Below, one piece after another: positions 1 through 7,789 of a stretch of DNA of 21,113 nucleotides. The stretch's first letter is position 1. Each line of letters opens with the position of its first letter. Source of the DNA: a virus; IMG/VR virus record IMGVR_UViG_3300025030_001428, positions 1 to 21,113 of that record, one strand, 5' to 3'. The position numbers were made by a program, and so were the translations under genes. The notes beneath the pieces were generated by a model. It was not told where the DNA came from. It worked only from the letters and a program-made list of their open reading frames with translations, and did no database searches.

Positions 1-244
1 TTCCGTGGTGAAAATACGTTTCTTCTACTTGAGGGTCTTCTTGTAAGTCTATACCATGAATTTCTACACCTTTTTTGGCTACCATCTTTGCAATAGAAAG
101 AGACTTACCCTTATCAACACCTACTTCTAAATAGATATCTCCTGCTTTTAATTTCATTACTTCAGGTACTAACACTTCTGCGTCAAAAGTGCTAAAAGCA
201 CCTAACCGAGCCTCTCTATCTAATTTTTCATAATCAATTTCCAT
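1..244 (-). CDS. SAM-dependent methyltransferase, N-terminal part (cut by window edge)
   Basis: The reading frame starts with ATG at 244 and runs off the left edge after 81 residues, so only the N-terminal part is visible. Residues 38-50 (YLEVGVDKGKSLS) match motif I of class I SAM methyltransferases, and GIDLQ at 64-68 is the end of strand 2 with its acidic residue. This suggests the small Methyltransf_24/FkbM-like group often found with glycosyltransferases, where the enzyme would methylate a sugar hydroxyl; the acceptor is an inference. The start overlaps the end of the upstream glycosyltransferase by 11 bases, with a modest GGGA about 9 bases before the ATG. It is the last visible member of the glycan operon, which probably continues beyond the window. 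Confidence 0.75.
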   Translation of the reverse strand, partial: MEIDYEKLDREARLGAFSTFDAEVLVPEVMKLKAGDIYLEVGVDKGKSLSIAKMVAKKGVEIHGIDLQEDPQVEETYFHHG

Positions 245-1070
245 ACTTATTTTCCCAAGGTGGATTGAATATTCTACCCTCTTTCTTAGTAGGAATGGAG
301 AATGTAGCTTCCCATATCCCATCATCAGTTCTATCAAATCCCCATTTCTCTTTGAAGTAAGCGTAGTTGGCAAATCTGTAACTATCATTTGCTGGATTAA
401 ATGTCCCTGAAGTTTGGGAGAAGTGATAGACTAAGCAGTTTTGGTTCTGGTAAGGCTGAACTCCTGCAAGTTTTATTTTGTATTCTAAGTCAGAATCTCC
501 GTTACTTCCCCATGGATCGTAATTTATATCGTACCCTCCTACAGTATCCCAAAGCTCACGTCTAATAAGAAAAGGTAAATTAAAGCCTGTTCTAATTCCA
601 TATCCTTCACCACCATAGTTTTTTACAAAATCTATCCATAATTCTTTATTAAAATCTCCTCCAGCTCCACCAAAGAAAACTGTTTTAAAAGTTGGGGCAC
701 CCTGTCTTGGTTCTACTAACTGTGGCGAGATACAGAGCATATTTTTATCTTTTGCATTAGTCCAATTATTTAATGCTTCCCACCACCCAGGGGCATAAAT
801 CATATCGTCGTTAGTAATGAAAATCCAAGGAGTATTAGTAGTTGCTGCTGCTGCATTAACTGCTTTACATTGACCTTGCTCTGAAAGTATTATTCCTGTT
901 TCATATAATGGAGTTTCTTCTGTACATTGATTGCCATTTCTAGCAATAATTTTTTTAATATCAGGTACAGTTTCATTCAGAGATTTTAAGCATTCATCTA
1001 AAGCATATTCAGCCTCAGCAGTTCCCCCTAAATGTGGGATTATAATTGTTACTGACTTTTGATCAATCAT
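234..1070 (-). CDS. Family 2-type glycosyltransferase
   Basis: A 278-residue GT-A fold glycosyltransferase that should move a sugar from a nucleotide donor to an acceptor in the cytoplasm. It opens with the usual first strand (VTIIIPHLGG, residues 7-16). A metal/nucleotide-binding NDD lies at 87-89 within FITNDDMIYAPGWW, and the late acidic motif GDSDLEYK lies at 191-198, after a VGGYD turn typical of GT2 enzymes. There is no signal peptide or membrane segment, so it is soluble. The start at 1070 follows an 87-base gap, the largest break in the glycan cluster, without a clear SD. Donor and acceptor cannot be read from the sequence. Confidence 0.85.
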   Translation of the reverse strand: MIDQKSVTIIIPHLGGTAEAEYALDECLKSLNETVPDIKKIIARNGNQCTEETPLYETGIILSEQGQCKAVNAAAATTNTPWIFITNDDMIYAPGWWEALNNWTNAKDKNMLCISPQLVEPRQGAPTFKTVFFGGAGGDFNKELWIDFVKNYGGEGYGIRTGFNLPFLIRRELWDTVGGYDINYDPWGSNGDSDLEYKIKLAGVQPYQNQNCLVYHFSQTSGTFNPANDSYRFANYAYFKEKWGFDRTDDGIWEATFSIPTKKEGRIFNPPWENKYGN

Positions 1071-1151
1071 CTTATTCTTTTCTTAAAACATAATATGCAC
1101 TCACCAGTTATTGTACTTGTCCTTATTTTTAATCTCCTGCCACAGAATAAG
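1071..1151. repeat. 8-bp inverted repeat in the intergenic gap
   Basis: CTTATTCT at 1071-1078 and its exact reverse complement AGAATAAG at 1144-1151 bracket about 65 bases. One arm abuts the start codon of the glycosyltransferase at 1070. If the mRNA pairs over this distance, initiation could be reduced. The gap also holds a 17-codon ORF (1154 down to 1101) with no recognisable product, and no convincing promoter or terminator. It could be chance in A+T-rich DNA. Confidence 0.3.
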
Positions 1152-1157
1152 CATTTT

Positions 1158-1853
1158 TTATATTTCACCTTTTCGCAAAAGGTATAAAAAATTGTATTTT
1201 GAAGTATCAGAGTTAATCTCTTCCCCTTCTGCTATGTGATCTATAGTTAGATTATTCTTTTTAAATTCTTCTTCTAATACTTCACGGGAGTATTCTTGTA
1301 AAAAAGTATCTTCCCAAGGTTCTTTTCCAGGTAATAATTTACCATTCTCATCAGTTAAACCCATTTCATTTCTACTATTTAAGTTTGTACCTTCATTAAC
1401 AAAACCACGCCAAAGGATAATACAGACATACTTCCTAGCCACTCTTGTTGCTTCTTTAATTGCTGCCTGGTAATCATCTAAATGGTCGAGAGCATGCATC
1501 AAAAGTACGCAGTCCCATGAATTATCAACTTCTTTAAGATTACGGGCATCCTGCATTTCAAATTTCCCATAAGGGAACATTTCTTTTGCTATGTCAACCA
1601 TTGCCCATGAATAGTCAGTCCCTTTGTAGTTTCTAATGTTATCCCATCTATCTTCTTTACTATTCACAATTAAATCGAATATAGGAGCCGTACCCATGCC
1701 TACATCAAGTAGGGTTTCGACGCCTTTAAGTCGCAAAAGATCAAGCATATAAAGCCTATGTTTTTGCTCTCCCATTTGGTAACTTCCTTCAAAACTATCC
1801 CAATATGTTCTCATTGGTTTATTAAATTTTGGATGAGTTTTATATTTATCCAT
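1158..1853 (-). CDS. Class I SAM-dependent methyltransferase
   Basis: A 231-residue Methyltransf_11/25-type enzyme that uses S-adenosylmethionine to methylate a small molecule or sugar. Motif I is LLDVGMGTAP at 48-57, an Asp after strand 2 lies near residue 80, QDA at 101-103 fits the adenine-contacting turn, and LMHALDHLDD at 118-127 is the usual motif IV/post-motif helix. The ATG at 1853 has a good SD (AGGG, 6 bases upstream) and overlaps the preceding DegT-family gene by 8 bases, so the two are probably translated together. Because it sits among glycosyltransferases and a sugar C-methyltransferase, a sugar O-methyltransferase role is the best guess, but the substrate is unknown. Confidence 0.82.
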   Translation of the reverse strand: MDKYKTHPKFNKPMRTYWDSFEGSYQMGEQKHRLYMLDLLRLKGVETLLDVGMGTAPIFDLIVNSKEDRWDNIRNYKGTDYSWAMVDIAKEMFPYGKFEMQDARNLKEVDNSWDCVLLMHALDHLDDYQAAIKEATRVARKYVCIILWRGFVNEGTNLNSRNEMGLTDENGKLLPGKEPWEDTFLQEYSREVLEEEFKKNNLTIDHIAEGEEINSDTSKYNFLYLLRKGEI

Positions 1854-2937
1854 GAAATTCCCTAATTGTTTTAACTATATATTTTAGATCAGCCTTAGAT
1901 AAACTTTGATGGCTTGGGATAAGAAGCCCATGTTTTAAAATATATTCTGATCTGGGATAACCCCTAGCTTTAATATACGGTTGATTTATTAAAGGCATTA
2001 TGGTTCTTGTTGTAATCCCTTTTTTTTCGAGGTACAACATCAATTCATCTCTTCTAAAAGACAACAAGGGGAACATCATAAAGGCATGATTTTCTAAATA
2101 GGCAAAGTCCCACATTCCTAATTTTGAATTTAAGTAGTAAGCATTAAATTGACGTCTTTTAATATTTTCTTCAAGTAACTCTAACTCTATTAATCCTAAA
2201 GCCCCTTCTACTTCCGTCCCTCTATATGAATAACCTGGATAGTTAAATCTAAATCGTGAATGGATAACCTCCTCAGAGTATTTGTCATCATCGTCTATTT
2301 TTAGATACCTATTATCTCTTCCATGAAAAATAAGACTACGGATTAAATCAGCCAACTTCTTATCGTTTGTTATTGTCATTCCGCCTACCCCTGTGATTAA
2401 AAGATGTGCTATATAGAATGAAAAGCAGATTGCATCAGCCTGTCCTACATCAACCCCCATTGTCTCACAACTATCAATTATTACTTTCAGTTTATGCTTC
2501 TTAGCAATTTTGTTGATTTTTTTCATATCACAAGGTTTTCCCAAAAGGTGGACGGGCATAATACATCTAGTTTTTTTGGTTATCTTTCCTTCAATTAAGT
2601 CAGGATTTATATTCAAATCCTCCCCTATATCTACTAGAACAGGCTTCATGTTGTTGTGAAGGATCACATTATAAGTGGCAACAAAAGTAGTAGCTGGTAT
2701 TATAATCTCATCCCCGTCTTTCCAACCATAAAGGATTTTCATAGCATGGATTGTCGCTTGTAGAGCTGAAGTTCCTGAGTTTGTAAAGATTCCGTAGTTA
2801 TTGCCGTGTCTTTTTGAAAACTTACGTTCAAACTCATCTGTCATTAAACCATAAGAAAGCCTATTACTCTTGAGAGCTTTTACAACTTTGGCTATATGTT
2901 TTGGAGTTAAATTCAAAGTTCCGATTTCTATTTTCAT
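1846..2937 (-). CDS. DegT/DnrJ/EryC1/StrS-family PLP enzyme, sugar 3-dehydrase (ColD/RfbH) type
   Basis: A 363-residue fold-type I PLP enzyme of the sugar aminotransferase family. Seen: NSGTSAL at 53-59 (phosphate-binding segment), IIIPATTFVAT at 78-88, the PLP-contacting Asp in IIDSCETMG at 153-161, and SFYIAHLLITGVGG at 173-186. In aminotransferases the sixth position of the last motif is the Lys that forms the Schiff base; here it is His178 (codon CAT, 2404-2406). Known: His at this position is the hallmark of ColD (GDP-4-keto-6-deoxymannose 3-dehydratase) and of the RfbH/E1 3-dehydrases, whose motif reads SFYPAHHITMGEGG, and it removes the 3-OH of a 4-keto-6-deoxy sugar. Inferred: the product is a 3-deoxy sugar nucleotide rather than an amino sugar. 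The ATG overlaps the C-methyltransferase stop by 4 bases. The length is close to ColD. The usual Glu of GEGG is Val. Confidence 0.85.
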   Translation of the reverse strand: MKIEIGTLNLTPKHIAKVVKALKSNRLSYGLMTDEFERKFSKRHGNNYGIFTNSGTSALQATIHAMKILYGWKDGDEIIIPATTFVATYNVILHNNMKPVLVDIGEDLNINPDLIEGKITKKTRCIMPVHLLGKPCDMKKINKIAKKHKLKVIIDSCETMGVDVGQADAICFSFYIAHLLITGVGGMTITNDKKLADLIRSLIFHGRDNRYLKIDDDDKYSEEVIHSRFRFNYPGYSYRGTEVEGALGLIELELLEENIKRRQFNAYYLNSKLGMWDFAYLENHAFMMFPLLSFRRDELMLYLEKKGITTRTIMPLINQPYIKARGYPRSEYILKHGLLIPSHQSLSKADLKYIVKTIREFHG

Positions 2938-4151
2938 AATCTATATTCGCCTTCTCTATCTAAAATGTAAGGGTAAGGCATAATAAAAAGCAACTTACCA
3001 CCTTGCTTAATATATTCTTTCTCACGTTCAACTATCTCAGCTTTGAAATTCCAAGGGATTACAAACATACACACAGGTTTCTTTTTACGAGCTTCTTCCT
3101 CCGAAATCAACTTCATGTCCAATCCTAAATTTCTAAGTCCTATCTTGTGAGTAGCACGTTCTGAAATATATGGAATATCTTTCTTAGTGAGTCCACATAA
3201 TTGAAGTAAAACATTCCCCTTCGTTGAAGCCCCTAAAGCTATTACTAATCCTTTCTGTGATCTAATATAATCTGATACCTTTTTAGCTGCTGCTTTAATT
3301 AAGTCAGAAAATATTTTGTAAGTTTTCTTACTTCTTAGTCTCATAAGTCTCTCTTTTAAAAGAAGGTATTCTAAGTTAGCACTTTGTTTTCTCGCTCCTT
3401 TATGACAGATCATTATCCTTAGAGAGCCTCCATTTACAAAGTTTGTGGAAGCATCAAAAACTTCAAGGCCGTTCTTGTTCATCAAATACATCAAAGTTTC
3501 AAGAGAATAGTATTCTAGGTGTTCGTGGACAAAATCGTAGAAATTCATATCTTTAATAGTATCGTACAGATAGCTTACTTGAATACAAATCACCCCATCT
3601 TCGTCTAATAATCTTTTCATTTCTTGTACTGCCATATTAGGCTCGGGGAAATCATAAAAACAGGCGGTACAAGTTATAATATCAAAATCACCTTCAATTT
3701 TCCTAGAGGGAAAATAATCAGTAATAATATTCAAATCATTCCTTACAGGTTTAATATTAGTAGCAGGATCAATGCCCACTACTATTGCTCCATTAAACAT
3801 AGTTAGCATTAAACCATCATTACACCCAATATCTAAAACTCTATTTCCAACACTATAAGGAAAACCCTTAGCTTGTTTTTGGACTTCATCAACTACATTC
3901 TGTAAATCTAGTTTCATAGTATCGCTTACATTAGAGCGGTAGAAGTAATTCTTATAGAGTAGTTCTGGGTTGACTGTTTCTTTCAACTGGACTAGCCCAC
4001 ACTTCTGACATAGCATTGGAGTCATGGGAATCTTGGTAGTAGGCTTGTTGTTTTTAACAAAGGTAGAGGCAATATACTGAGGAGATATACTAAATAGTTT
4101 CGTTAATTTAGAATCACAGATTCTACAATTTCTAACTAATTTATAATTCAT
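2934..4151 (-). CDS. Sugar C-methyltransferase (TylC3/NovU/TcaB9-like)
   Basis: A 405-residue three-domain methyltransferase of the kind that places a methyl on a ring carbon (often C-3) of a 4-keto deoxy-sugar nucleotide. The N-terminal zinc domain has Cys9, Cys12, Cys48 and Cys51 (Methyltransf_13). The SAM domain has LDIGCNDG at 106-113 and GIDP at 126-129. HEHLEYYS at 209-216 carries the conserved Glu-His pair thought to be catalytic. The C-terminal domain (Methyltransf_14) has ALGASTKGNVLLQLCG at 305-320 and the ER..KIG motif near 331-338. Length and domain order are complete. A strong SD (GGAGGGG) precedes the ATG, which overlaps the upstream glycosyltransferase by 11 bases. It shares an operon with a 3-dehydrase-type enzyme and an epimerase, as in branched deoxy-sugar pathways. 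Confidence 0.9.
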   Translation of the reverse strand: MNYKLVRNCRICDSKLTKLFSISPQYIASTFVKNNKPTTKIPMTPMLCQKCGLVQLKETVNPELLYKNYFYRSNVSDTMKLDLQNVVDEVQKQAKGFPYSVGNRVLDIGCNDGLMLTMFNGAIVVGIDPATNIKPVRNDLNIITDYFPSRKIEGDFDIITCTACFYDFPEPNMAVQEMKRLLDEDGVICIQVSYLYDTIKDMNFYDFVHEHLEYYSLETLMYLMNKNGLEVFDASTNFVNGGSLRIMICHKGARKQSANLEYLLLKERLMRLRSKKTYKIFSDLIKAAAKKVSDYIRSQKGLVIALGASTKGNVLLQLCGLTKKDIPYISERATHKIGLRNLGLDMKLISEEEARKKKPVCMFVIPWNFKAEIVEREKEYIKQGGKLLFIMPYPYILDREGEYRL

Positions 4152-4833
4152 TTCTTATCCCCTCCCAGACTTTACCATCACGGGACATATCTGCAATGTG
4201 TTGTTTTTCGTTCTCATCCCACATTGTATAGCGAGTTCCTGCTGTTATATGAGTAATTAAAGATTTACAACTGGATGTCCAGTTAGCTCCTACTTTACCC
4301 AGCCTTATATACATAGCAGCCTCTCCAAATTCATTAAAAAGTCTATCATCCCAACCACCAACCTTATCAAAAATCTTACGGGTCATAATCACACAGCCTG
4401 CTTCCCTGCCACCCCATTTAGTTGCTTCTTCAAAACTCATTTCATAGGCTCTTTTAATATATTTTCTAGTCTGGGGGAATTGGTCTGGGAAAACAACATC
4501 GTATCCATGATCTAAATACCAGATGGCATTCGTAAGCCATCCTTCGTGTACGAATACGTCAGGTTGGATAAAACAAAGATATTCACCTTTTGCTAATTTT
4601 GCTCCTTGATTTAATGATCCGTAATATCCTTTGTCTTTCTTATTGATTATAAAAGTCATCTGATCCATATCTAGTACTTTATAATCATCTCTAAAAGGGA
4701 ATTTAGGTACATTATCAATGATAATCAATTCGTAAGGTTGGTCTGTAAATCGTCTTATGTTCGAAACAGAAGCCATACTCATATGTCGTAGGATACGAGT
4801 GAAATCAAAAAGACAGTAAATTATAGAAGTCAT
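4141..4833 (-). CDS. Family 2-type glycosyltransferase (tandem paralogue B)
   Basis: A 230-residue compact GT-A enzyme. It starts directly on strand 1 (MTSIIYCLF) and carries CFIQPDVFVHEGW at 87-99, where the Asp replaces the classical DxD, and later VGGWDDRLFNEFGEAAMYIRL, whose acidic residues fit the acceptor-activating site. It aligns throughout its first half with the next gene upstream (YELI, RDDYKVL, GAKLA.G.YLCFIQ.DVFV), so the two arose by duplication and then diverged in the C-terminal acceptor half. A perfect SD (GGAGGT, 6 bases before ATG) supports the start, and there is a 4-base overlap with the upstream gene. Soluble, with no membrane anchor. Donor and acceptor are unknown. Confidence 0.83.
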   Translation of the reverse strand: MTSIIYCLFDFTRILRHMSMASVSNIRRFTDQPYELIIIDNVPKFPFRDDYKVLDMDQMTFIINKKDKGYYGSLNQGAKLAKGEYLCFIQPDVFVHEGWLTNAIWYLDHGYDVVFPDQFPQTRKYIKRAYEMSFEEATKWGGREAGCVIMTRKIFDKVGGWDDRLFNEFGEAAMYIRLGKVGANWTSSCKSLITHITAGTRYTMWDENEKQHIADMSRDGKVWEGIRNEL

Positions 4834-5504
4834 ACAAGTACCTCCATATTTTTTTTCATCATTTGATCGTATTCCAAAGGATTCCTATGTAAAAGAGAGA
4901 GTTTAGTTGCGGACTTAATATGCGTTATGAATACCTTACTCGTAGTTATATATCGAATATTGTTCTGATCCATCCTTTGCTGGAAATCTTTTACTTGCGG
5001 GGGCTGTTCATTAAACCCTCTTGTTGCCCTAAACGCTTCACGGGTAATCAGGAATAACCCTTCGTCTTGAGCCGTATTATTAAAAGTTTCATCATAGTCT
5101 TTGTATGTAGTTGATTGAAAATATTCATAACTGCATGGGGTCTGTTCAGGATAGACGCAATCTGTCATGTTTCTTAGAATGTATTCTTTAAGGTCTCCGA
5201 GCCATTCATTCCATACAAACACGTCATTTTGAATAAAACATAAGTAGTTTCCACGGGCAAGTTTCGCTCCCGCATTCATGGCTTGAGTATAGGAAAAACC
5301 CTTTGTCCGTTCATATCTATCTATTTTTAAAACCTTATAATCATCTCTCACGGGAAATTTTTCTGAATCAGACATCAATATAAGTTCATAAGTGTCAGGG
5401 TCGGTATAGCGAGCAATATTCGCTAGAGCTGCCATAGTCATATGAGCTTGAAATGGTTCTTGTAAATAACAAGTCATAATGATACTGGTTAAGTCATTTT
5501 CCAT
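4830..5504 (-). CDS. Family 2-type glycosyltransferase (tandem paralogue A)
   Basis: A 224-residue GT-A glycosyltransferase. The frame can be extended to a TTG at 5522, but the ATG at 5504 is preferred: it gives MENDLTSII, matching the start of the adjacent paralogue, and cuts the overlap with the epimerase gene to 11 bases. Neither start has a strong SD, although GAGAAAG before the TTG keeps that option open. Visible motifs are LTSIIMTC at the N-terminus, the RDDYKVLKID strand, and CFIQNDVFVWNEW around residues 89-101 with the metal-site Asp. The C-terminal half differs from its neighbour, so the acceptors probably differ. The gene is probably translationally coupled to its neighbours. Confidence 0.8.
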   Translation of the reverse strand: MENDLTSIIMTCYLQEPFQAHMTMAALANIARYTDPDTYELILMSDSEKFPVRDDYKVLKIDRYERTKGFSYTQAMNAGAKLARGNYLCFIQNDVFVWNEWLGDLKEYILRNMTDCVYPEQTPCSYEYFQSTTYKDYDETFNNTAQDEGLFLITREAFRATRGFNEQPPQVKDFQQRMDQNNIRYITTSKVFITHIKSATKLSLLHRNPLEYDQMMKKNMEVLV

Positions 5505-6291
5505 TTTTAACAAGGGCTTCAATGTCTTTCTCTAAATTAGTAGTAAGTTCTTTTTTGTATAAACTCTTTAATATTTGAGTGTTTGCTATTGACCACTTAA
5601 TTTCTCGTTTAGGAGCTTCGTGATAAACTAGCTTTTTCTTTCTAAAATGGGCGAATAGTTCTGCTATATAGTTTATTGTATACTCCTGTCCCGTACCTAC
5701 CTCTACAATCTTATCGTTCCATTTAGATGAAAATGCGGCTTTGATTATTTCGCAAACGTCCTTTACATGAATAAAATCCCTCGTTTGTTCCCCGCTACCA
5801 TAAACTACTATTTCTTTCTTACTCAAGAAGTTGTACATGATTGACCCTGAATTGGGATTCATATTAGACCCAAAGACATTAAACAATCTCAAAATTACTT
5901 TAGAAGTAGGTATTGTTTTAACTATTTCTTCAGCCCAATATTTAGATTTTGCATAAGGTGAAAGTTCAGGGAAGTGATATGCTCCAGTAGAAGGAAAGAT
6001 TAACTTTTTATTATACTTCTGACATAGATAAGCAATTCTTGCTGTACCTATAGCATTAACTATAAAATGTTTTGAGGGATTCTTAAAAGACCCACTTACT
6101 GAGGTTTCTGCTGCTAGATGAATCACAATATCAGATTGTTTAATGATTCTTTCTGTATCTTCTGAAAAAATATCATTACCATCTTTTATATCCCAATCCC
6201 ATACTGCATGATTTTTTAAAAGTAAAGGCACAAGGTTTGAACCTATAAATCCCGAACTTCCTGTAACTAATACCTTTATAATGGTAGCCAT
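5494..6291 (-). CDS. NAD-dependent epimerase/dehydratase (extended SDR)
   Basis: A 265-residue extended short-chain dehydrogenase acting on nucleotide sugars. The Rossmann motif VLVTGSSGFIGSNLV begins at residue 7 (GxxGxxG). An acidic residue (DIK) ends strand 2, VIHLAAETSV is the NAD-contacting strand 4, PSTGAYHF carries the Ser/Thr of the catalytic set, and SPYAKSKYWAEE holds the YxxxK pair. RLFNVFG and VYGSGEQTRDFIHVKDV are standard epimerase segments. Family members (GalE, RmlB, Gmd, WbpP types) make 4-keto or epimerised sugars; which reaction occurs here cannot be decided. It is shorter than the usual 310-340 residues, mostly in the C-terminal substrate domain. A 4,6-dehydratase activity would supply the 4-keto substrate for the neighbouring 3-dehydrase and C-methyltransferase, but this is inference. 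Confidence 0.85.
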   Translation of the reverse strand: MATIIKVLVTGSSGFIGSNLVPLLLKNHAVWDWDIKDGNDIFSEDTERIIKQSDIVIHLAAETSVSGSFKNPSKHFIVNAIGTARIAYLCQKYNKKLIFPSTGAYHFPELSPYAKSKYWAEEIVKTIPTSKVILRLFNVFGSNMNPNSGSIMYNFLSKKEIVVYGSGEQTRDFIHVKDVCEIIKAAFSSKWNDKIVEVGTGQEYTINYIAELFAHFRKKKLVYHEAPKREIKWSIANTQILKSLYKKELTTNLEKDIEALVKNGK

Positions 6292-6998
6292 GTTTTTTGA
6301 TTGTAACTCTCTGGATTATCAAATCTCAACACTTCATTTTTTAAGACTGGGTTATGTCCTTGTTCTTCTGGAGTAATTGTGTCATATCCCCATCCAAGAT
6401 TTCCTTCCACATCTTTTCCAAAGGGATGATAGGCACGGATTCGACTAGTTATCCCCACTTTATACCCAGCAGTTTGAAGTCTTGAACAGATAGTTCTTTC
6501 TTCATGGTTTCTTTGAGGATTTATTTTATTCTCCCACCCCCCAGCTTTTCGCACAGCTTCAGTCCGCATAATTCTCATTACAGCTCCACACATGTTTCTT
6601 TCTTTAACATCTTCAGGGTCATTAGGATCAATTCCAGCTGCTCCTATAAATACATGAGGATGGAGAGAGATTGCACCATATTCTAAGTTTTCATCCATAA
6701 ATCTTACTAATTGAGTAAGCCAATCAGGTTCTAAATCGGGCACATAGATATCGTTGTCTGAAGTTATGAAGTAGTCTGATTCAGCCATAGCCAATGCAAC
6801 ATTCCATGCACAGTGAATGCCTACGTTTTTACTCATTCCAACATAATAACCCACTTGATCTACAAACTGGTAATTCCCCCCATTATCTATAAGGAATGTT
6901 CTGTAGGGGTATTTGGTACGTTCTCTTAAATATCGTAGGGTTTCTCCTGTATATTGAGGTCTTAGATATGAAGTAATAAAGATATCTATAGTTTTCAT
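6276..6998 (-). CDS. Family 2-type glycosyltransferase
   Basis: A 240-residue GT-A enzyme. Strand 1 is TIDIFITSYLRP and the following helix is TGETLRYLRE. The metal-binding motif SDND lies at 80-83 (FITSDNDIYVPD). GAVMRIMRTEAVRKAGGWE is the typical acceptor-loop strand before the late acidic segment NHEERTICSRL, which resembles the ED-containing catalytic motif of GT2 proteins. A His in AYHPFG near the C-terminus could complete the metal site. The ATG overlaps the stop of the next gene upstream as ATGA, with no SD, which points to translational coupling. No membrane segment. Substrate unknown. Confidence 0.83.
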   Translation of the reverse strand: MKTIDIFITSYLRPQYTGETLRYLRERTKYPYRTFLIDNGGNYQFVDQVGYYVGMSKNVGIHCAWNVALAMAESDYFITSDNDIYVPDLEPDWLTQLVRFMDENLEYGAISLHPHVFIGAAGIDPNDPEDVKERNMCGAVMRIMRTEAVRKAGGWENKINPQRNHEERTICSRLQTAGYKVGITSRIRAYHPFGKDVEGNLGWGYDTITPEEQGHNPVLKNEVLRFDNPESYNQKTWLPL

Positions 6999-7789
6999 TT
7001 GAGATTCACTTTGTAAAGATATTTGTCGATTGGTTTTGAATGGTATTTACGGGTATATTTATAAAAAAGGTAGTGGTCTTGACCCCAAGGATTACCAAAT
7101 TCTTTAATTATTTTGTGGGGTTCGGCTACATGATCTACCATAAAATATTTTTGAAGTTCAGGAAACTCAAGCTGGGCTGCTGCTGAAAAATCGTAAGGTG
7201 AAGTCATCCAAAGTTCTCTTATCCCCCCATAATTAAGTGAACTGCAATCAATATTTTCGATATGATGAGGTGGGAAAGCTCCTAAGTCTTCGTAAATTGA
7301 TCTATGAAATACAAATGTTCCATTCACGATATTCCCTCCTCCAAAGACTTCATGACCCACTTTTTTCCTTTTAGGACGAAACGCAGCTCTTTGTGTGGAC
7401 ACACCATCTGAGTGGACGTGTGTACAACCGAAATTAAACATTTTGAATCTAGGAAATTTGTAGTAGAGCTTGTCCACCTCTTCGAGGTAGTTTGGTTCAT
7501 ATTCGTCATCGCTATCGAGAAGACAGAAGATTTCACCTTTCGCTGCTTTGAAGCCGTTGTTGTAGGCTGTGAGTCTTTGAAGGTTTGCTTGGTCGATGAT
7601 TTTAATCCACGGATAGTTGGGGATTTCAAGCGGAATACTACTCCCATCGTTGACAATAATGTGTTCAAAATTTCTATACGTTTGGTTTTTGATACTTTCC
7701 AAAGTTTTGGGAAATAATTTAAGTCGTCGTTCTTTTTCATGATCTTCTCCTAAATAGATTGGAGTTATAACGGAAAATCTTAGCCCCAT
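6995..7789 (-). CDS. Family 2-type glycosyltransferase with canonical DSDDE motif
   Basis: The most canonical GT2 of the window, 264 residues. FSVITPIYLGE begins at residue 5, the nucleotide-binding VNDGSS lies at 47-52, and LLDSDDEYEP at 90-99 holds the DxD. The helix before it, TAYNNGFKAAKGE, is the usual N.G...A.GE segment. The C-terminal half has a GGNIVNGTFVFHR acceptor region and a His-rich stretch (DHVAEPHK), with a GQDHYLFYKY ending, and differs from the other paralogues. It overlaps the upstream fusion glycosyltransferase by 10 bases. Such enzymes act at the cytoplasmic face or in the cytosol; donor and acceptor are not evident. Confidence 0.87.
   Translation of the reverse strand: MGLRFSVITPIYLGEDHEKERRLKLFPKTLESIKNQTYRNFEHIIVNDGSSIPLEIPNYPWIKIIDQANLQRLTAYNNGFKAAKGEIFCLLDSDDEYEPNYLEEVDKLYYKFPRFKMFNFGCTHVHSDGVSTQRAAFRPKRKKVGHEVFGGGNIVNGTFVFHRSIYEDLGAFPPHHIENIDCSSLNYGGIRELWMTSPYDFSAAAQLEFPELQKYFMVDHVAEPHKIIKEFGNPWGQDHYLFYKYTRKYHSKPIDKYLYKVNLK

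Noticed and set aside
1101-1154. 17-codon ORF in the gap before the leftmost full glycosyltransferase
   Set aside because: No SD at the right distance, no recognisable product, and too short to distinguish from chance.
1846-2937. Annotation as a sugar aminotransferase
   Set aside because: The Schiff-base Lys is replaced by His178, as in 3-dehydrases, so transamination is not supported.
5505-5522. TTG-initiated extension of the glycosyltransferase at 4830-5504
   Set aside because: The ATG matches the start of the tandem paralogue better; the TTG remains possible because of a weak GAGAAAG before it.
7324-7740. Minus-strand alternative frame inside the canonical GT2 gene
   Set aside because: No family motif; the overlapping frame carries VNDGSS and DSDDE and is clearly the gene.
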